Shown here one piece after another: positions 1 to 8,049 of a stretch of DNA of 64,000 nucleotides. Source of the DNA: an uncultured Eubacteriales bacterium (GTDB lineage Bacteria > Bacillota > Clostridia > Oscillospirales > Acutalibacteraceae). Under the pieces are notes generated by a model. That model had not been told where the DNA came from. It ran no database searches and saw only the letters and a program-made list of their open reading frames with translations. The DNA is taken from positions 124,001 to 188,000 of the forward strand of contig CAKSAP010000001.1 of the NCBI GenBank assembly GCA_934436505.1, read 5' to 3'. The translations under genes and the position numbers were made by a program. Numbering within the stretch: the first letter of the stretch is position 1; each line of letters begins with the position of its first letter.

Positions 1-536
1 TCGCCTCACACAATGCGAAAGCAACATTTTTCATAGTAGGGGAATGGGCGGAAAAACACCCCGAAAGCGTAAAGAAGCTTTTTGAGGCAGGGCACGAAAT
101 AGCAAACCATTCCTACAATCACACCTTATACAGCAAGCTTGACGAAAATGCCGTTTGTGCCGACATAGAAAAATGCAACGAAGCGCTTGAAAATATAACG
201 GGTAAAAAGCCGACGCTTTTACGCTCTCCGTCCGGAGATTACACAAACGTCAGCGAAATTGCCGCTAAAAAATCCGGTATGACAACTGTACAATGGTCTG
301 TTGATTCGCTTGATTGGAGAGGTCTTTCAAGCGAAGAAATAAAAACACGGGTACTGTCCGCAGCCGAAAACGGCTCGATAATCCTATTTCACAACGACGT
401 TAAAAACACACCCGAGGCACTCGACGGCATTTTGTCCTCACTTTCAGAAAAGGGCTATTCGTTTGTCGGCGTATCGGAGCTTATTTTCCCCGAGCCTTAC
501 AAAATCGACGGTGCTGGGAAGCAAATCAAGCAATAA
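1..536 (+). CDS. Polysaccharide deacetylase (NodB domain), C-terminal part
   Basis: The gene enters from the left edge, open in the frame starting at base 3, and stops with TAA at 534-536. About 177 residues of a NodB-type carbohydrate esterase 4 domain are visible. These metal-dependent enzymes remove N-acetyl groups from peptidoglycan or other extracellular polysaccharides. Visible motifs are ATFFIVGEW, the metal-binding NHSYNH (H-x3-H), RSPSGDY (the R-x-P-x-G motif) and DSLDW near the C-terminus. The N-terminal catalytic Asp pair lies outside the window, as would any signal peptide. An ATG at 279 is internal to the domain and is not the start. The substrate cannot be told from this fragment. 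Confidence 0.85.
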   Translation, partial: ASHNAKATFFIVGEWAEKHPESVKKLFEAGHEIANHSYNHTLYSKLDENAVCADIEKCNEALENITGKKPTLLRSPSGDYTNVSEIAAKKSGMTTVQWSVDSLDWRGLSSEEIKTRVLSAAENGSIILFHNDVKNTPEALDGILSSLSEKGYSFVGVSELIFPEPYKIDGAGKQIKQ

Positions 537-540
537 AAAC

Positions 541-577
541 AGCGAGGACAAGAGCTATCTCGTCCTCGCTTAATTTT
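541..577. terminator. Bidirectional intrinsic terminator
   Basis: AGCGAGGAC at 541-549 pairs perfectly with GTCCTCGCT at 562-570, followed on the plus strand by TAATTTTT. It lies between two convergent genes, the deacetylase (plus) and the acidic CD1247-like gene (minus), and probably serves both. Confidence 0.75.
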
Positions 578-587
578 TGATTTAGAA

Positions 588-1016
588 TCAGTCCTCGTCG
601 TCGCAACCGTCGCAATCATCACAATCGCAGCAGTCAAGGTCAAACTCAAGGCTTTCGCCGCAGTTCGGGCACTCTGCAAAGCCGTCAAGGATTGAATCCT
701 CATCGAATTCAACTGTTTCATGACAAGCAGGGCACTCAACCTCATACATTTCATCGTCGTCATCGCAATCGTCGCAATCGCAGTCGCATTCGTCGTCATA
801 AACGAACTCTTCAAGAGAATCAAGATCCTCGTCAACAGCGTCAAGCTGCTCTGTAACGAGTGCAAGCTCATCCTCAAGATCCGCAACCGAAAGAGCAAGA
901 TCGTCAATTACGTCCATCATTGCATTGATAAGCTTTGTTTCGGGCTTGCTCTCATCAAGATTAAGTCCCGAAGCAAGACCTCTAAGGTATGCTGCCTTCT
1001 CAGTAACTGTCATCAT
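588..1016 (-). CDS. CD1247 N-terminal domain-like protein with acidic Cys/Asp-rich zinc-ribbon tail
   Basis: This is a 142-residue protein. The first 65 residues (TEKAAYLRGLASGL onward) are helical and resemble the N-terminal domain named after C. difficile CD1247. From about residue 72 comes a low-complexity run of Asp and Cys (DDECDCDCDDCDDDDE), then a zinc-ribbon-like CPAC-x(20)-CPNC pair, then a second Asp/Cys tail to the end. The function is not known. The Cys pairs suggest metal binding and the extreme acidity a chelating or nucleic-acid-mimic surface, but both are inferences. Two adjacent ATGs (1016 and 1013) follow an AGGAGG at 1024-1029, so either could start the protein. It sits 12 bases after efp and is probably co-transcribed with it. 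Confidence 0.75.
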   Translation of the reverse strand: MMTVTEKAAYLRGLASGLNLDESKPETKLINAMMDVIDDLALSVADLEDELALVTEQLDAVDEDLDSLEEFVYDDECDCDCDDCDDDDEMYEVECPACHETVEFDEDSILDGFAECPNCGESLEFDLDCCDCDDCDGCDDED

Positions 1017-1028
1017 AAAATTACCTCC

Positions 1029-1589
1029 TTAGTTTGCACGTCCCATATAATCGCCTGTTCTTGTGTCGATCTGAATCATTTCGCCTTCGTTAATGAAAAG
1101 CGGAACTTTAATCTCAGCACCTGTTTCAAGCGTAGCGGGCTTTGTTGCGTTTGTAGCCGTGTCGCCCTTAAAGCCGGGCTCTGTCTTTGTAACCTCAAGA
1201 ACAACAAATGTGGGGGGCTCTACGCCGAAAACCTTACCCTGATAGGAAAGGATTTTGCAAACCATATTTTCCTTAACAAACTTGAAGTTATCTCCGAGGT
1301 CACTTGCATTGATCGGAACAAGCTCATAGGTTTCCGAATCCATGAAGTAATAAAGGTCGCCGTCAGCATAAGAATATTCCATATCTTTTCTCTCTATAAA
1401 TGCTGTCGGGAACTTTGCTGTGGGGTTGTAGCTCTTTTCAACTACTGCGCCGGTAATAACATTTTTAGTTTTTGTTCTGACAAAAGCAGCGCCCTTACCG
1501 GGTTTAACATGCTGGAATTCAACGACCTGAAGTACCTGGCCGTCCTCTTCGAATGTTACGCCGTTTCTGAAATCGCCAGCTGAAATCAT
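1029..1589 (-). CDS. efp: Elongation factor P
   Basis: EF-P (186 residues) binds between the P and E sites of the ribosome and relieves stalling at consecutive prolines. The start was set at 1589, giving MISAGDFRNG, because it matches the family N-terminus and has TCCTCC (GGAGGA on the coding strand) 7 bases upstream. An earlier in-frame ATG adds 9 residues not found in the family. The loop that carries the modified lysine reads KPGKGAAF with Lys at position 32, the site that is modified in several bacteria. The three-domain length is normal. It lies downstream of an M24 peptidase gene, the same order as yqhT-efp in Bacillus. Confidence 0.97.
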   Translation of the reverse strand: MISAGDFRNGVTFEEDGQVLQVVEFQHVKPGKGAAFVRTKTKNVITGAVVEKSYNPTAKFPTAFIERKDMEYSYADGDLYYFMDSETYELVPINASDLGDNFKFVKENMVCKILSYQGKVFGVEPPTFVVLEVTKTEPGFKGDTATNATKPATLETGAEIKVPLFINEGEMIQIDTRTGDYMGRAN

Positions 1590-1680
1590 AAATAAATCCT
1601 CCATTTTTTCGCACAATTATATGCGAGCCTTATTTTACAGTTTTATTTTATCCTATATTTGAATATTTTTCAAGTAGTTT

Positions 1681-2745
1681 TTACAGTATTATCAATTCTT
1701 TCGGTGCTCTCGTGAGATTTTCACAGCCGTTTTCGGTAATTAAAAGCATATCCTCTATCCTGACGCCGAATTTTTCGGGGATATATATGCCCGGCTCGTC
1801 AGTTACAACATTGCCGACCGAAAGTGCCGCTTTGCACGCTGTTGAAAGTCTCGGGGATTCGTGAATTTCAACGCCTACGCCGTGTCCCGTGGAATGATTG
1901 AAGTATTCGCCGTAGCCTGCATTTTCAATCACGTCTCTCGCCGCCTTGTCAACGTCGGCACAGCAAACGCCCGACGAAGCCGCAGCCTGTGCAGCCGCCT
2001 GAGCTTTCAAAACGGTTTCGTAAACATTTTTTTGCTCATCCGTTACAAAGCCTACCGCAACGGTTCTTGTCATATCGCTGTGATAGCCCTCGACAACCGC
2101 ACCGAAATCCATTGTAACAAAATCGCCTTTTTCAATCTTCTTATCCGACGGTACGCCGTGAGGCTTTGAGCTGTTTTTGCCGCTTACGGCTATCGTCTCA
2201 AACGAAAGTCCGTCCGCACCGTGCGAAAGCATATAATAATCAAGCTCAAGCGCAACCTCTTTTTCGGTAACGCCCTCTTTTATAAAGGTCAAAATGTGTT
2301 CAAACGCAGCCTCCGCAATTCTTTGAGCCTTAATAATTTTTTCAACCTGAGATTTATTTTTAATGCTTCTGATTTTTTCAATCTCAAGGTCAAGCTCGCC
2401 GTCGCAAACAATGTCAATCCCGTCAAGAGCACGTGCAAGTTCAGCATACTGCTTGAGCGTCATTCTTTCAGCCTCTACCGCAACGCTCTTTGCTCCGAGT
2501 GCCGTGAGAACGTCCTTTATCTGTGAAATCGTCTGCGATTGAAGCATTACCTCGCAATTTTTAACCGTTTTCTGCGCCGCTTCGATATATCTGCCGTCGG
2601 TTATAAATGCCGCCCTGTCGGCCGACACCAAAAGAAAGCCGTCCGAGGATGCAAAATCTGTAAAATAAAATCTGTTTTCGGGCGAAATAATCAACGCCGC
2701 ATCGGATGACGACACTTTGAGATAATCTTTAATAAACTCAATCAT
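1681..2745 (-). CDS. M24 family Xaa-Pro aminopeptidase (YqhT-like)
   Basis: A 354-residue creatinase-fold metallopeptidase that would cleave the N-terminal residue preceding proline in cytosolic peptides. The N-terminal domain (to about residue 125) starts with DAALIISPENRFYFTDF. The catalytic domain shows the five expected metal ligands: two Asp in TMDFGAVVEGYHSDMTRT, His in HSTGHGVGVEIHE, and two Glu in TDEPGIYIPEKFGVRIEDM. The start at 2745 was preferred over 2778: it has GAGGGA just upstream and overlaps the yqeG stop by only 8 bases, while the longer form would overlap by 41. The gene precedes efp, as in Bacillus, so aminopeptidase and EF-P appear co-expressed. Confidence 0.92.
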   Translation of the reverse strand: MIEFIKDYLKVSSSDAALIISPENRFYFTDFASSDGFLLVSADRAAFITDGRYIEAAQKTVKNCEVMLQSQTISQIKDVLTALGAKSVAVEAERMTLKQYAELARALDGIDIVCDGELDLEIEKIRSIKNKSQVEKIIKAQRIAEAAFEHILTFIKEGVTEKEVALELDYYMLSHGADGLSFETIAVSGKNSSKPHGVPSDKKIEKGDFVTMDFGAVVEGYHSDMTRTVAVGFVTDEQKNVYETVLKAQAAAQAAASSGVCCADVDKAARDVIENAGYGEYFNHSTGHGVGVEIHESPRLSTACKAALSVGNVVTDEPGIYIPEKFGVRIEDMLLITENGCENLTRAPKELIIL

Positions 2746-3274
2746 TTCCCTCAACTCCGTAACCGTGATTTTTTTCAAATTCTCTGAGTATCGGCTCTTC
2801 CCGTTTCTCTTTCCATTTATAATAATGCGGATAAAGGCTCTTTGCCGGCAACGGATCGACTCTTACGGGTATTGCGCCGCAACGGTTTGCCGCCTTTATA
2901 TCGGAAAAGAGCTGATCGCCTATCATAGCAAGCTCGGAAATATCAACACCCATACGCTTCGCCGCTTTTTTAAGTCCGCACGAAAACGGCTTGCATGAAA
3001 GATGAACATAAGGCAAATTTCCCAAATATTTTGAAATCGGAATAACCCTGATGAACGTGCCGTTGGAAATAACCGTTATCGGAAATCCCGCTTTTTGAAT
3101 TTTGTCAATCCACTCATGAACGCCCTCGACAAAATTAAACGTGCCGTCGGGTGCCAATGTGTTATCAATATCAAGTCCGACAGCCTTTGCTCCCATTTTG
3201 TGCAAATCCTCCGGCGTTATGTCAAGCACGCACCGAAATCTGTATCTCGGCATGGTAAGGTCTTTTTTATCCAT
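2738..3274 (-). CDS. YqeG family HAD-IIIA phosphatase
   Basis: A 178-residue small HAD phosphatase of the YqeG group. HAD motif I appears as GLDIDNTLAPDG (nucleophile Asp and acid/base Asp), motif II as VISNGT, and the C-terminal acidic motif as MIGDQLFSDIKAANRCG. The substrate is unknown; relatives act on phosphoglycolipids or are uncharacterised. In Bacillus the gene sits elsewhere (next to yqeH), while here it leads into the M24 peptidase and efp with an 8-base overlap, so these are probably one transcript. An alternative start lies 21 bases in, at MPRYRFRC. Confidence 0.88.
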   Translation of the reverse strand: MDKKDLTMPRYRFRCVLDITPEDLHKMGAKAVGLDIDNTLAPDGTFNFVEGVHEWIDKIQKAGFPITVISNGTFIRVIPISKYLGNLPYVHLSCKPFSCGLKKAAKRMGVDISELAMIGDQLFSDIKAANRCGAIPVRVDPLPAKSLYPHYYKWKEKREEPILREFEKNHGYGVEGND

Positions 3275-3369
3275 TTCCGAAGCCTTTCCGACTACAATTA
3301 TAAATTTAGAACAATCATTATACTATACGCCTCGCAGTAGCCGCACAAGGCACACAATCCAAATAAAAG

Positions 3370-3400
3370 CACCGACATACGCACGGTACGTCGGTGTTTT
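3370..3400. terminator. Intrinsic terminator downstream of rpsU
   Basis: CACCGACATAC at 3370-3380 pairs with GTACGTCGGTG at 3386-3396 with one mismatch. TTTT follows on plus, and on the minus strand the hairpin is followed by TTTTATTT. It lies between rpsU and yqeG and would end the rpsU message. Confidence 0.75.
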
Positions 3401-3466
3401 ACTCAAAACTTATTTGCTCCGAGAGCCGACGGGCTAAACCCGTAAAGCCTACTCAACAAGCCCGTA

Positions 3467-3643
3467 TTATTTATACTTTCTTTTACGAGCTGCTTCCGAC
3501 TTCTTCTTTCTCTTTACAGAAGGCTTTTCGTAATGTTCTCTTTTACGAACTTCCTGGATTACGCCGTCACGAGAGGTCTGTCTCTTAAAGCGTCTGAGAG
3601 CGCTTTCCAAAGACTCGTTATCTTTAACCTTTACCTGGCTCAC
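3467..3643 (-). CDS. rpsU: 30S ribosomal protein S21
   Basis: A 58-residue basic protein of the small ribosomal subunit head/platform region. The core SLESALRRFKRQTS and the C-terminal EKPSVKRKKKSEAARKRK are characteristic of S21. The start is a GTG at 3643, read as Met (MSQVKVKDNESLE). It is preferred over a longer in-frame ATG because GGGAGGG ends 6 bases upstream and the promoter at 3678-3706 would overlap any longer form. It has its own consensus promoter and terminator, so it is probably a single-gene transcript. Confidence 0.95.
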   Translation of the reverse strand: MSQVKVKDNESLESALRRFKRQTSRDGVIQEVRKREHYEKPSVKRKKKSEAARKRKYK

Positions 3644-3677
3644 ATTATTCCCTCCCTTTAATCGTAAATTCTGTGCT

Positions 3678-3706
3678 ATTATACAACACACAAGACGTAA
3701 TGTCAA
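3678..3706 (-). promoter_or_regulatory. SigA promoter of rpsU
   Basis: On the minus strand: TTGACA, 17-base spacer, TATAAT. All 12 core bases match the consensus. It points at rpsU, with transcription expected to start near 3671. Confidence 0.9.
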
Positions 3707-3717
3707 GTGTGAGAGCG

Positions 3718-3784
3718 TGTTCAAAGCAAAAAAATTCGCCTAAACGGCGCAAAATTGTTGAATTGTTAACAAATTGTTCACAAA
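3718..3784 (+). other. Loose cluster of TGTT nonamers upstream of rpsU
   Basis: Four related nonamers on the plus strand: TGTTCAAAG (3718), TGTTGAATT (3757), TGTTAACAA (3765) and TGTTCACAA (3776). Each is one or two bases off the TGTYSAAAW repeat in the dnaA-dnaN spacer. They sit just behind the rpsU promoter. They could be weak DnaA sites, another regulator's sites, or chance in AT-rich sequence. Confidence 0.3.
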
Positions 3785-3827
3785 TTTGTATGTGGTTTGC
3801 AACAATCCAATGGTATTATAATAATCG

Positions 3828-3922
3828 AACAAGGACAGATGTTTGTGGTGGACAGAAGTCCTTAACCAAATTATTCTAAATTACCCAATAAAAAAACCGA
3901 TGCTATGCATCGGTTCTTTTTT
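3828..3922 (+). ncRNA. Candidate small RNA between an extended -10 promoter and a terminator
   Basis: Bases 3811-3819 read TGGTATTAT, an extended -10 element (overlapped by TATAAT at 3817-3822), with no good -35 box. A transcript starting near 3828 would contain a stem AAGGAC (3831-3836)/GTCCTT (3857-3862) and end at the hairpin plus seven T at 3916-3922. No open reading frame with a ribosome binding site is seen. The RNA would be about 95 nt and belongs to no family I recognise. The terminator may simply belong to mfd, so this is a candidate only. Confidence 0.35.
3889..3922. terminator. Bidirectional terminator after mfd
   Basis: ACCGATGC (3895-3902) pairs with GCATCGGT (3906-3913). On the minus strand it is followed by seven T and lies 8 bases beyond the mfd stop. 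On the plus strand it is also followed by seven T. It ends the long minus-strand operon that begins at 13.2 kb. Confidence 0.9.
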
Positions 3923-3929
3923 TATGCTT

Positions 3930-6900
3930 TTACTTTGACGGCACCTGTGAAAGATAGCCGAATACCTCCTTCAGCGTGTCCAGCGGGTCCTGCGTTTCGG
4001 TAATTTTAACGCTTATATACTTTTTACCGTAATCGCACACCGATACACGTCCTCGCAGCTGCGAAGAAAGATTGAGCACCATGCTTGTCGGAATTTCATT
4101 GATATAAAGTATGACGCTCCTGCCCTTTTGACCGATTTCATAAACGCCGTATTTCGAAGCCGTGTTACGAAGCAGGGAAATATCGATAAGTCCGTTTACG
4201 GAATTCGGAATATCGCCGTATCTGTCAAGCAGTTCATCCTTAACATCCGCCGCATCCTCAAGCGAGCAAATATCGGCAATACGCCTGTAAATCGCAAGCC
4301 TCTGCGGAACGCTGTCGATATAGCTTTCGGGAATATGAGCGTCGATTTGCATATCGACAAGGCAATCCTTTTTGCGTGTCTGCGGCTTTTCGCCCTTTTC
4401 CTCGCTGACCGCTTCGCCGAGCAATTCAAGGTACATATCGTAGCCGACCGCTTCCATGTGTCCGTGCTGCTGTGCGCCCAAAACGTTGCCTGCACCTCTT
4501 ATTTCAAGGTCACGCATGGCAATCTTAAAGCCCGAGCCGAATTCGGTATATTCTCTTATCGCCTCAAGCCTTTTCTGTGCTATTTCGGTAAGCTCTTTTC
4601 CTCTTCTGAATGTAAAATACGCCGAGGCACGTCTTGAGCTTCTACCTACTCGACCTCTTATCTGATGAAGCTGCGCAAGACCCAGCCTGTCCGCATCCTC
4701 AATTATCAACGTGTTACAGTTTGAAACGTCAACACCCGTCTCGATTATCGTCGTGCAGACAAGTATATCAATTTCGCCCTCTAAAAGAGCTCGCCAAATT
4801 TCGCTCAGCTCGTCCTCTGCCATTTTTCCGTGTGCGGTGGCAATTCTTGCCTCGGGAAGATACTGCTTGATTTCAGCCGCCTTGCGTTCAATATCCTCAA
4901 CCCTGTTGTAGAGATAATAGACCTGACCGCCACGGCGAAGCTCTTTTTCCATAGCCTCCGCAAGCACTCCCATATCCTGCTCGATAACATAGGTCTGAAC
5001 GGGGTGCCTGTCCTGCGGTGCTTCCTCGATAACCGACATATCCCTGATGCCCGACATCGCCATATTGAGCGTTCTCGGAATAGGTGTAGCCGAAAGCGTC
5101 AGCACGTCAACATAGGGGAACTTTTCTTTAAGTCTTTCCTTTTGAGCAACACCGAAGCGCTGTTCCTCGTCAACTATCAAAAGACCTAAATCCTTAAATT
5201 CAATATCCTTTGAAATAAGCCTGTGCGTGCCGACTACAATATCGACCGAGCCACGCTTGATATTTTTAATGATTTTTTCCTGCTCCTTTGCCGTTCTGAA
5301 GCGTGAAAGCATTTCAATTTCAACGGGGAAGCCGTCGAATCTTGTTGTCAGCGTTCTGTAATGCTGAAGTGCGAGAATTGTCGTCGGCACAAGCATAGCA
5401 CACTGCTTACCGTCGGCAATGCACTTAAACGCCGCACGAAGCGCAACCTCGGTCTTGCCGAAGCCGACATCTCCGCAAAGCAGCCTGTCCATAGGATACG
5501 GCTTTTCCATATCTCCCTTTATCTCATCAGCGGAACGAAGCTGATCGGGCGTCTCGTCATACGGAAAACGTCTCTCAAAATCGGACTGCATATCCATATC
5601 GGGAGAAAAAGCGTAGCCCTTTGACTCTCTGCGCTTTGAATACAACGCAATAAGCTCGTCCGCCATATCCTTGACCGCCGCACGAACCTTGCTTCTCGTC
5701 TTTTCCCATTCCGCTCCGCCGATACGGTTGAGCTTTACGCCCTTGCCCGTTTCCTCGTGCGGACCTATATATTTCGACACAAGGTCAAGCTGTGTAACGG
5801 GAACATAAAGCACGTCGTTTTTGGCGTACTTTATTTTAATGTAATCCTTTACAACCTTTCCGACCTCCATCTTCTGTATGCCGTCGAAAATACCGATACC
5901 GTGCATACGGTGAACAACGTAATCGCCCTTATGAAGCTCGTCAAGAGAATGTATGCCCTGACCCTTTTTATAATTATATTTTCTTCGGCGTTTAGACGAC
6001 ATTGCGTTTCTGCCGTAAGTAAACACATAAAATTTATCGTTGGGATAGGCAAAGCCGCCTGAAAAAGCACCCTGTAAAACGCACACTCTGCCTTTCGGGA
6101 ACTCTTTCGGCTCAAAAGTGAAATACAAGGCAGGCGTGCCCTCATTTTCAAGGTCGTCGGCAAGGGTTTTCGCCGCTTTCTCTGTACCGCCCATAACCAC
6201 AACGGTTGCGCTCTTTTCTAAAAGAGGGGAAATATCGTCCAAAAGAACATCGAGCCTTCCGTTCCACACGGGAAGCTGTGTTGTTGTGAATGAAATTAAG
6301 TCTTTTACGGGAATATCAAAGCTTCCCCTTGCAAAATTGTCAAAGTAAACTATCTTGTGCTTTTCATATTCCTTGAACAGCTCGGGAGGCGTTAGATAAT
6401 ATTTATCTAAACCGTTGCAAAGCACTCCCTCTTCAAAAAGAGCCTTGATTTCCTCGTTCATCAATTTGGTGCAATTCGTCGCTCTTTCCTTGACGTTCGA
6501 GCTGTCGCATATAACCGTAAGGCAGCTTTCGTCGGCATAATCAAATATCGTGCTGAACTGCCCGTAGGCGAGCGCAAGATACTTGTCCTCACAGGCAAGA
6601 TTTTCGCCCGACTCAAGCTTTTCTATATCGGAAAGCAGGCTTTCCTTTGCTTTTTTTGAGCCCTTGCCCTTAACATTTTTTATAAACGCTTCAATTTTCT
6701 CTTTTAATTCGTCATTGCCCGAAAACAGAATTTCGGTTGACGGCATAATCGAAAATTCCTCAACCTTATCCGTTCTTCTTTGGCTGTCAATATCAAAATG
6801 GGACATACTCTCAACCGTATCGCCCCAAAAATCAATACGCACGGGTGCATCTCCGTCGGGGGAGAACAAATCGAGTATTCCGCCACGCACCGAGAACTGA

Positions 6901-7409
6901 CCGACACCCTCGACCATATCACAGCGGGTATATCCCGAAGCGGAAAGCACCTCAAGAATTCTGTCAAGCGAGGTGTCCTTGCCGACCTTCAAGGTTAAAG
7001 AGTGCTTTTTCAAGTCCTCACAGGGAATCGTCCTCTGCATTGCCGCCTCAACCGAGCAAACCGCAACGTCAAGGCTTCCCTCAAGCATATTTGAAAGCAC
7101 CTTTAAGCGTCTTTGCTCGTATTCGTGCGAACGGTACTGTGCACCGTTGAACGAAAAATCACGTTCGGGGTAAACCAACGCATTCAAGCCAAAGACCTTT
7201 AAGTCCTCACAAAATTTCGTGGCGGAGGACTCGTCGGGCATAACGACAAGAGCCTTGCGGGAGCTATCCGCACAAAGCGAGCTTATCAAATGAGCCTTGT
7301 GTATGGCGGTAAGTCCCAAAACACCAAGCGGAGTTTTGCCGTTTTTGACCGCCTTTTCAAGCTCTTTATATTCGGGCGATTTGCTTAACGCCTCTCTAAA
7401 AGCAGACAT
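3930..7409 (-). CDS. mfd: Transcription-repair coupling factor Mfd
   Basis: A full-length 1159-residue protein that displaces RNA polymerase stalled at DNA lesions and recruits UvrA. In order: a UvrB-like N-terminal region; the RNA polymerase-interacting CarD-type domain (LHKGDYVVHRMHGIGIFDG); a RecG-like translocase with Walker A GDVGFGKTEV, the DEEQ box in LLIVDEEQRFGV, motif III TLSATPIPRT and motif VI QIRGRVGR; and a C-terminal TRCF domain. The ATG at 7409 is preceded by GGAGAT. In Bacillus, pth-mfd are likewise adjacent; here the pair follows glmU, and the gap to pth is only 16 bases. It is the last gene of the operon. Confidence 0.97.
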   Translation of the reverse strand: MSAFREALSKSPEYKELEKAVKNGKTPLGVLGLTAIHKAHLISSLCADSSRKALVVMPDESSATKFCEDLKVFGLNALVYPERDFSFNGAQYRSHEYEQRRLKVLSNMLEGSLDVAVCSVEAAMQRTIPCEDLKKHSLTLKVGKDTSLDRILEVLSASGYTRCDMVEGVGQFSVRGGILDLFSPDGDAPVRIDFWGDTVESMSHFDIDSQRRTDKVEEFSIMPSTEILFSGNDELKEKIEAFIKNVKGKGSKKAKESLLSDIEKLESGENLACEDKYLALAYGQFSTIFDYADESCLTVICDSSNVKERATNCTKLMNEEIKALFEEGVLCNGLDKYYLTPPELFKEYEKHKIVYFDNFARGSFDIPVKDLISFTTTQLPVWNGRLDVLLDDISPLLEKSATVVVMGGTEKAAKTLADDLENEGTPALYFTFEPKEFPKGRVCVLQGAFSGGFAYPNDKFYVFTYGRNAMSSKRRRKYNYKKGQGIHSLDELHKGDYVVHRMHGIGIFDGIQKMEVGKVVKDYIKIKYAKNDVLYVPVTQLDLVSKYIGPHEETGKGVKLNRIGGAEWEKTRSKVRAAVKDMADELIALYSKRRESKGYAFSPDMDMQSDFERRFPYDETPDQLRSADEIKGDMEKPYPMDRLLCGDVGFGKTEVALRAAFKCIADGKQCAMLVPTTILALQHYRTLTTRFDGFPVEIEMLSRFRTAKEQEKIIKNIKRGSVDIVVGTHRLISKDIEFKDLGLLIVDEEQRFGVAQKERLKEKFPYVDVLTLSATPIPRTLNMAMSGIRDMSVIEEAPQDRHPVQTYVIEQDMGVLAEAMEKELRRGGQVYYLYNRVEDIERKAAEIKQYLPEARIATAHGKMAEDELSEIWRALLEGEIDILVCTTIIETGVDVSNCNTLIIEDADRLGLAQLHQIRGRVGRSSRRASAYFTFRRGKELTEIAQKRLEAIREYTEFGSGFKIAMRDLEIRGAGNVLGAQQHGHMEAVGYDMYLELLGEAVSEEKGEKPQTRKKDCLVDMQIDAHIPESYIDSVPQRLAIYRRIADICSLEDAADVKDELLDRYGDIPNSVNGLIDISLLRNTASKYGVYEIGQKGRSVILYINEIPTSMVLNLSSQLRGRVSVCDYGKKYISVKITETQDPLDTLKEVFGYLSQVPSK

Positions 7410-7425
7410 AGTTAAAAATTATCTC

Positions 7426-8034
7426 CTATGAATTAAACTTGTTCATTGCCTCGTCGATTTTTCCGTCGAGCATAAGCAAAAGTGCGTCGCAAGCGTTGTC
7501 GATTGCTTCCTTTAGCGGCTTTGCCTCGTCTTTTTTGAACTCCGAGAGCACCCACGCCGCAAGGTCATAATCGGGATGCGGTTTCTTGCCCACGCCGAGC
7601 TTTATTCTCGGGAAATTATTGCTTGAAATGCACGAAACAATGCTTTTTATACCGTTATGACCGCCGTCCGAGCCCTTTCTCTTAATTCTCAGCTTTCCGA
7701 CGTCCAATGAAATATCGTCAAAAATCACAATGACGTTTTCGGGTGGTATTTTATAGAAATTTACAGCCTCTCTTACCGCTTCGCCGCTTAAATTCATATA
7801 GGTCTGCGGCTTCATGACGATTACACGGTGAGAATTTATGACCGTGTCGGCAATAAGAGCCTTAAATTTTAATTTGTTTATTTTGAAGCCGTGCTTCTCG
7901 GCAAGCTCATCGACGCACAAAAAGCCCGAATTGTGCCTTGTGAGGGTGTATTTTTTATCGGGATTTCCGAGCCCCACCACAAGAAATTCAGGCGTGCCGA
8001 CAGTCTTGCCACTTTTGTTAAGTCTGTCAAACAT
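7426..8034 (-). CDS. pth: Peptidyl-tRNA hydrolase
   Basis: A 202-residue cytosolic esterase that releases tRNA from prematurely dropped peptidyl-tRNA. Family motifs are VVGLGNPDKKY, the catalytic His in TRHNSGF, KPQTYMNLSG, and the FDDISLDVGKLRIKRKGSDGGHNGIKS block. The N-terminus carries about 16 residues before the usual FLVVGLGNP. A GAGG about 7 bases upstream of the ATG at 8034 supports that start. It lies between glmU and mfd with 15-16-base gaps, an arrangement like Bacillus glmU-prs-ctc-pth-mfd but without prs and ctc. Confidence 0.96.
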   Translation of the reverse strand: MFDRLNKSGKTVGTPEFLVVGLGNPDKKYTLTRHNSGFLCVDELAEKHGFKINKLKFKALIADTVINSHRVIVMKPQTYMNLSGEAVREAVNFYKIPPENVIVIFDDISLDVGKLRIKRKGSDGGHNGIKSIVSCISSNNFPRIKLGVGKKPHPDYDLAAWVLSEFKKDEAKPLKEAIDNACDALLLMLDGKIDEAMNKFNS

Positions 8035-8049
8035 AGTTTTCCTCTTGTT

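Noticed and set aside
720..1583. Long plus-strand open frame across the CD1247-like and efp region
   Set aside because: It is antisense to two well-supported genes, has Cys/Ile-rich non-protein-like composition and no ribosome binding site.
4128..4637. Several 70-170 codon frames antisense to mfd
   Set aside because: mfd motifs are continuous through the region; these frames show no family features and arise from codon bias on the opposite strand.
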